Source: JAXGYX01 sp040772065 (GTDB lineage Bacteria; Bacillota; Clostridia; Saccharofermentanales; Fastidiosipilaceae). From it: a stretch of DNA of 64,000 bases. Shown here piece by piece: positions 63,903-64,000 of the stretch. A program made the translations under genes and the position numbers. Within the stretch, counting starts at the first letter, position 1, and each line of letters opens with the position of its first letter. The notes beneath the pieces were generated by a model. That model was not told where the DNA came from, made no database searches, and saw only the letters and a program-made list of their open reading frames with translations. Location: NCBI GenBank assembly GCA_040772065.1, contig JAXGYX010000001.1:992001-1056000 (forward strand), written 5' to 3'.

Positions 63903-64000
63903 TCAACGCATTGTGCCAATATGTCTGGCTATATAGGAGCGATCCACAGTCAACACGACGAATATGGTCTCTCCCGTTTTTTCACGAATCATTGATTGTA
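63903..64000 (-). CDS. Possible C-terminal end of an upstream gene (partial)
   Basis: An open minus-strand frame enters from the window edge and ends at a TGA at 63903-63905; the last residues read ETIFVVLTVDRSYIARHIGT. The composition is protein-like and the hairpins after it could be its terminator, but 32 codons are too few to assign or confirm. Confidence 0.25.
   Translation of the reverse strand, partial: QSMIREKTGETIFVVLTVDRSYIARHIGTMR

Noticed and set aside
63751..64000. Asn-specific T-box leader upstream of asnA
   Set aside because: No AGGGTGGNACCGCG-type sequence is visible on the minus strand in the available 250 bases.
1..64000. CRISPR arrays, insertion sequences or prophage genes
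   Set aside because: No regularly spaced direct repeats beyond the two short tandem repeats listed, and no transposase, integrase or phage structural proteins.

Overview
The window looks like chromosomal DNA of a Gram-positive, probably anaerobic member of the Clostridia (Bacillota). The grounds are a bacterial V-type ATPase, a FabK-type fatty acid cluster with an AccD-AccA fusion, YebC, an Asp23-domain ATPase, strong Shine-Dalgarno sequences and frequent GTG/TTG starts. Base composition looks close to 50% GC by eye. I saw no insertion sequence, prophage or CRISPR array. Species cannot be fixed from the sequence alone.

Layout. 1-4176 (minus): the start of a DapL-like aminotransferase, a TIM-barrel isomerase and a Gfo/Idh/MocA dehydrogenase (a small sugar or inositol-like catabolic unit with a terminator at 846-878), and an AraC regulator. 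4240-26511 (minus): one almost gapless run of genes. In order of transcription it holds nine V-ATPase subunits (H-I-K-E-C-F-A-B-D), a HemC-CobA-HemD triple fusion, HemB, HemL, CobB, CobT, CobU, CobS, a CobU-like/CobC fusion, CbiB and a CobD-CobQ fusion. It couples ion pumping to tetrapyrrole synthesis and to late cobalamin assembly. 26818-29631 (minus): TrkH and TrkA potassium uptake. 29778-29868: tRNA-Ser(GGA) with its own promoter and terminator. 29974-35910 (minus): secreted C39-like protease and lipoprotein, uracil-DNA glycosylase, Smr protein, two small proteins, a P-loop/Asp23 protein and YebC. 36072-39146 (plus): DUF815-type ATPase and release factor 3. 39203-49738 (minus): an OatA-like acyltransferase and the fatty acid cluster (accDA, accC, fabZ, accB, fabF, fabG, fabK, fabH). 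fabD is divergent at 50013 and FabT-like operators lie in between. 51105-54149 (plus): an uncharacterised pair, a three-TM long-coiled-coil membrane protein followed by a soluble protein. 54270-60918 (plus): a polyamine cluster carrying two alternative routes to spermidine. 61068-63750 (minus): intracellular alpha-amylase and ammonia-dependent asparagine synthetase.

Most notable observations. Both corrin amidases, CobB and CobQ, have lost the catalytic cysteine of their glutaminase domains (Gly337 and Ser751), although the rest of each enzyme looks intact, and the same window carries ammonia-using AsnA. The pair at 51105-54149 resembles the membrane motor component (ZorA/ExbB-like) plus a partner, as in Zorya-type modules, but without a MotB-like protein or helicase. 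The proteolipid keeps every Na+-binding position known from Enterococcus hirae NtpK, and K+ uptake genes lie directly upstream. The polyamine cluster encodes both the AdoMet decarboxylase/SpeE route and the carboxyspermidine route.
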